From: Primula veris | Taxonomy: Eukaryota > Streptophyta > Magnoliopsida > Ericales > Primulaceae | NCBI GenBank assembly: GCA_963682055.1 | Contig: OY821744.1 | Coordinates: 9,402,835 to 9,466,834, forward strand | Reading direction: 5' to 3' | DNA length: 64,000 bases | Shown here: positions 61,807 to 64,000 of the stretch, piece after piece | Numbering within the stretch: the stretch's first letter is position 1 | Layout of the letters: every line of letters starts with the position of its first letter | Made by a program: the position numbers and the translations under genes | The notes under the pieces: model-generated | Told to the model about the DNA's origin: nothing | Database searches by the model: none | Seen by the model: only the letters and a program-made list of their open reading frames with translations

Positions 61807-64000
61807 ATGTCGAAGAAGGAGATGGATCATGGAGTGAAGTTGTTTAACAAGTAAGTAATTTGATCTTATTTTTGGTAATAGTTTATTTTGTTCAATTAGA
61901 TTTAAATTAAAACAATTATAAGTAGGCTGATTATGAACTTCAAAGCACTTGCAAATCTTTCATCTGTACACATAGCATAATTAGCTAATAATTAACTTTG
62001 GTGTAAAAGTTGGCGAATAACGCTTGTAGGATTCAGTTGCCATAAAATTTTGAAATTAACACCATGTAATCGCGGAGAAATCAAGGGAAATCCTATAAAT
62101 GGATAGTTACATAGACATTATTTTAGTTATGTTCAGCACGATACTGAATTTTTTATTGTCGACTGAGGATTTTTGAAGACAAACTTAAGAAATTCTGTTA
62201 ATTATCTGTTGTTATTCCAGTCTTATAAAAAACTGAATTGAGAAGATATCGTGCTTGTTGTATATAGAATATAAAGAAATTATCATATATATATATATAT
62301 ATATACAGCTAAACAGGAAAAAATACATCAATGAAAACTGAATGCTGTATCTCTGATTTTAGAGTTAGTATATACTAAGTATCTACTCCTATATATATGA
62401 TAATTTTTGTTGTTATTGTTTCTATGAACACGGCAGCAACTTTGAAATTAGAATAAAACATATTTCAACAACATAATTAAGCTGATTGATATTTTAAGGG
62501 TTTTAATTGAAACAGAAATATAAGAATCTAAAAACCATAATATTACATTATTACTAGTATATAATTACTTAGTATTACTAGATATAGTTCAAACCATAAG
62601 ATTGCATATTTACGAAAAGAATTAAAAATATCACCTATCATCCGTAGTTTGAACTCACTTATTAAGCTAACCAAATTAAACACAACGAAAAATCTAACCA
62701 TTTGAACTTTGAAGATTTGTTTTAATAATCTTAAACTGACATTACATCCTTCTATATTCTATTATAATAAGCCAACCCAAGTCAAATGAGGCTGCCCAAT
62801 TTAGACACTTTTTTCCAAAAATACTCCTATATTTTTTTATTAATTACAATAATACCATCCTCATATAAAAAAAATAAAAAACATAAAAATAAAATAACAA
62901 CTAATAACACCATGTGTCCCTCTCTTTAACAACCAAACATTCTTTCAAGTCTAATACTATTTTTTTTTTTTATTATCCACGTATTTGTATCATAACTACA
63001 CTTATTTTTTATATTTTAATTGCATTGCGCGTCACACACGCAACGCGTGGGACACGATTACTAGTTTAATGATAAGGGAGCATATTTTTCCAAAGCAAAA
63101 TTCTGATCCCAGTGCAAACCGTAACTTTGAGTTACTGTTTTGACCATTGACTTTTTAGCAGAAAAAAGTCATAAATGTATAAAATTTGGTTATAATCGTT
63201 AGAAACTGAGTTTAAAAATTTACAATGTCAATTTTATTTTATTTTTTTATTGATTTTTTGACTCTTTTTTTGCTCTTTATTAAAGAAAATAAAAAAATAT
63301 CATTAAAACTGTAAAATTAGAACAATATGCTATAAACTAAGTTTCAAAATTTACAAAGTCATTTTTTATATTTTTTAATCTTTTCGGTCTTTTTTAAAAA
63401 ATAAAGTAAAAAAAATGACTGTAAAAGCTCATTCATAATGTTTTTTATTTTGTTTAAACAATTTCAAATATTTTTAGAAAAGAAATAATAAATCAACAAA
63501 AAAACAAACACAAGTTTGGAAATTTTCAACCCAGTTTTTAACTAGTATAAACAATTTTTATACAAATACAATTTGTTTTTCCCAATAAATCATAAAAAGT
63601 AGAAGAAGTCAACCGTCAAAACCGAAATGTAACTATGAGCTATGATTTTACACTGGAATCAGTATTTTTACTTTGGAAAAACGGCATCCTAAATCCTAAT
63701 GATCATAAAACTGTTCTAAAACAAGCTTAGGAGGTTCAATGAGCCTTTTAATTTGCTTTTAAAAACTCTGCTGCCTTCGCCCTTATATGCAATGTTGGAA
63801 TTAACTAACAGTATCTGTATTTGTGTACGTGGATGCAAGGGGCCGCTTTTTATATGAACTCTTTCTTTTTGTTATTATGTGGAATGCTGAAAGGATGATT
63901 TATGCCTAGAAAAAAAAATTTGGTTAAAATTCATGGCAGTATATTGGTTTAGGCGCCCTTAATTCAGTCTACTTTATGAATTGACTTGCTTTTGGCAGTA
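61807..64000 (+). CDS. F-box gene copy E, partial (exon 1 and intron 1; exon 2 cut by the window edge)
   Basis: Exon 1 61807-61850 encodes MSKKEMDHGVKLFN as in copy D. The intron runs 61851-63998 and ends TTTTGGCAG; only two bases of exon 2 are inside the window. By the 13,234-bp period exon 2 should run about 1184 bp past the edge. The intron carries the Helitron. One substitution against C and D is seen in the intron (GACTCTTTT at about 63262, GACTTTTTT in the others). Intactness cannot be judged. Confidence 0.85.
62747..63064 (+). mobile_element. Non-autonomous Helitron in intron 1, copy E
   Basis: Same as 36279-36596; ends CTAG at 63061-63064. Confidence 0.92.

Larger units (their letters stand above)
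35352..64000. repeat. Tandem 13,234-bp segmental duplication, two full units plus a partial third
   Basis: From within exon 1 of copy C onward, every landmark recurs at exactly +13,234: exon 2 start (37531, 50765, 63999), Helitron start (36279, 49513, 62747), protease remnant (43522, 56756), foldback element (45044, 58278). Differences seen by eye are single bases (45748/58982, 39153-39154/52387-52388, about 50028/63262). Left of about 35352 the match to +13,234 drops, with several substitutions and length changes, so the duplication joint lies at or near exon 1. Confidence 0.95.

Overview
This window is plant nuclear DNA, most likely from a eudicot. It is very AT-rich. Its genes have plant-type GT-AG introns and plant-specific families (an F-box gene with an F-box-associated domain, a plant mobile domain protein), and it is densely packed with plant transposons (MULE, hAT, CACTA, Helitron, LTR and foldback elements). 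There are no operons, tRNA, rRNA or CRISPR arrays that I can see. The species cannot be named from the sequence.

Layout. (1) 1-1698: an unrecognised coding-like fragment, a perfect-period 169-bp tandem duplication, then AT-rich spacer. (2) 1699-9702: a decayed Mutator-like (MULE) composite with matching terminal inverted repeats built from palindromes. On the minus strand it carries a broken transposase (zinc finger, DDE, SWIM and OTU-type protease parts) and a broken plant mobile domain (PMD) gene. (3) 9703-64000: a tandem cluster of one gene block repeated five times, here called A to E. Each block holds an F-box gene on the plus strand, a CACTA-type MITE just downstream, and a decayed RD19-like papain-family cysteine protease remnant further downstream.

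The F-box gene has two coding exons. A 44-bp first exon encodes MSEKEMDHGVKLFN (or MSKKEM...), a 2.1-2.4 kb intron follows, and a 1186-bp second exon carries the F-box and F-box-associated region; the intact product is 409 residues. Copy A (10634-11819) is an orphan second exon with a nonsense codon. Copy B (20506-24169) has a 2-bp frameshift. Copies C (35339-38716) and D (48573-51950) are intact and encode the same protein apart from one residue in exon 1. Copy E enters at 61807 and runs off the right edge two bases into exon 2.

From inside exon 1 of copy C to the right edge, the DNA repeats with an exact period of 13,234 bp. Only a few substitutions were found by eye, so this is a very young tandem duplication (or an assembly duplication). 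Elements shared by some copies and not others give a relative history: the CACTA MITE is in all copies; the TTCAGA foldback element is in B, C and D; the Helitron is in C, D and E; a Ty3-type LTR-like segment is in C and D; a solo LTR and a second foldback element are only in A; a hAT element and the protease propeptide exon are only in B. This supports the branching A,(B,(C,D,E)).

The surviving F-box genes would supply substrate-recognition subunits of SCF ubiquitin ligases. Everything else with coding potential is broken.
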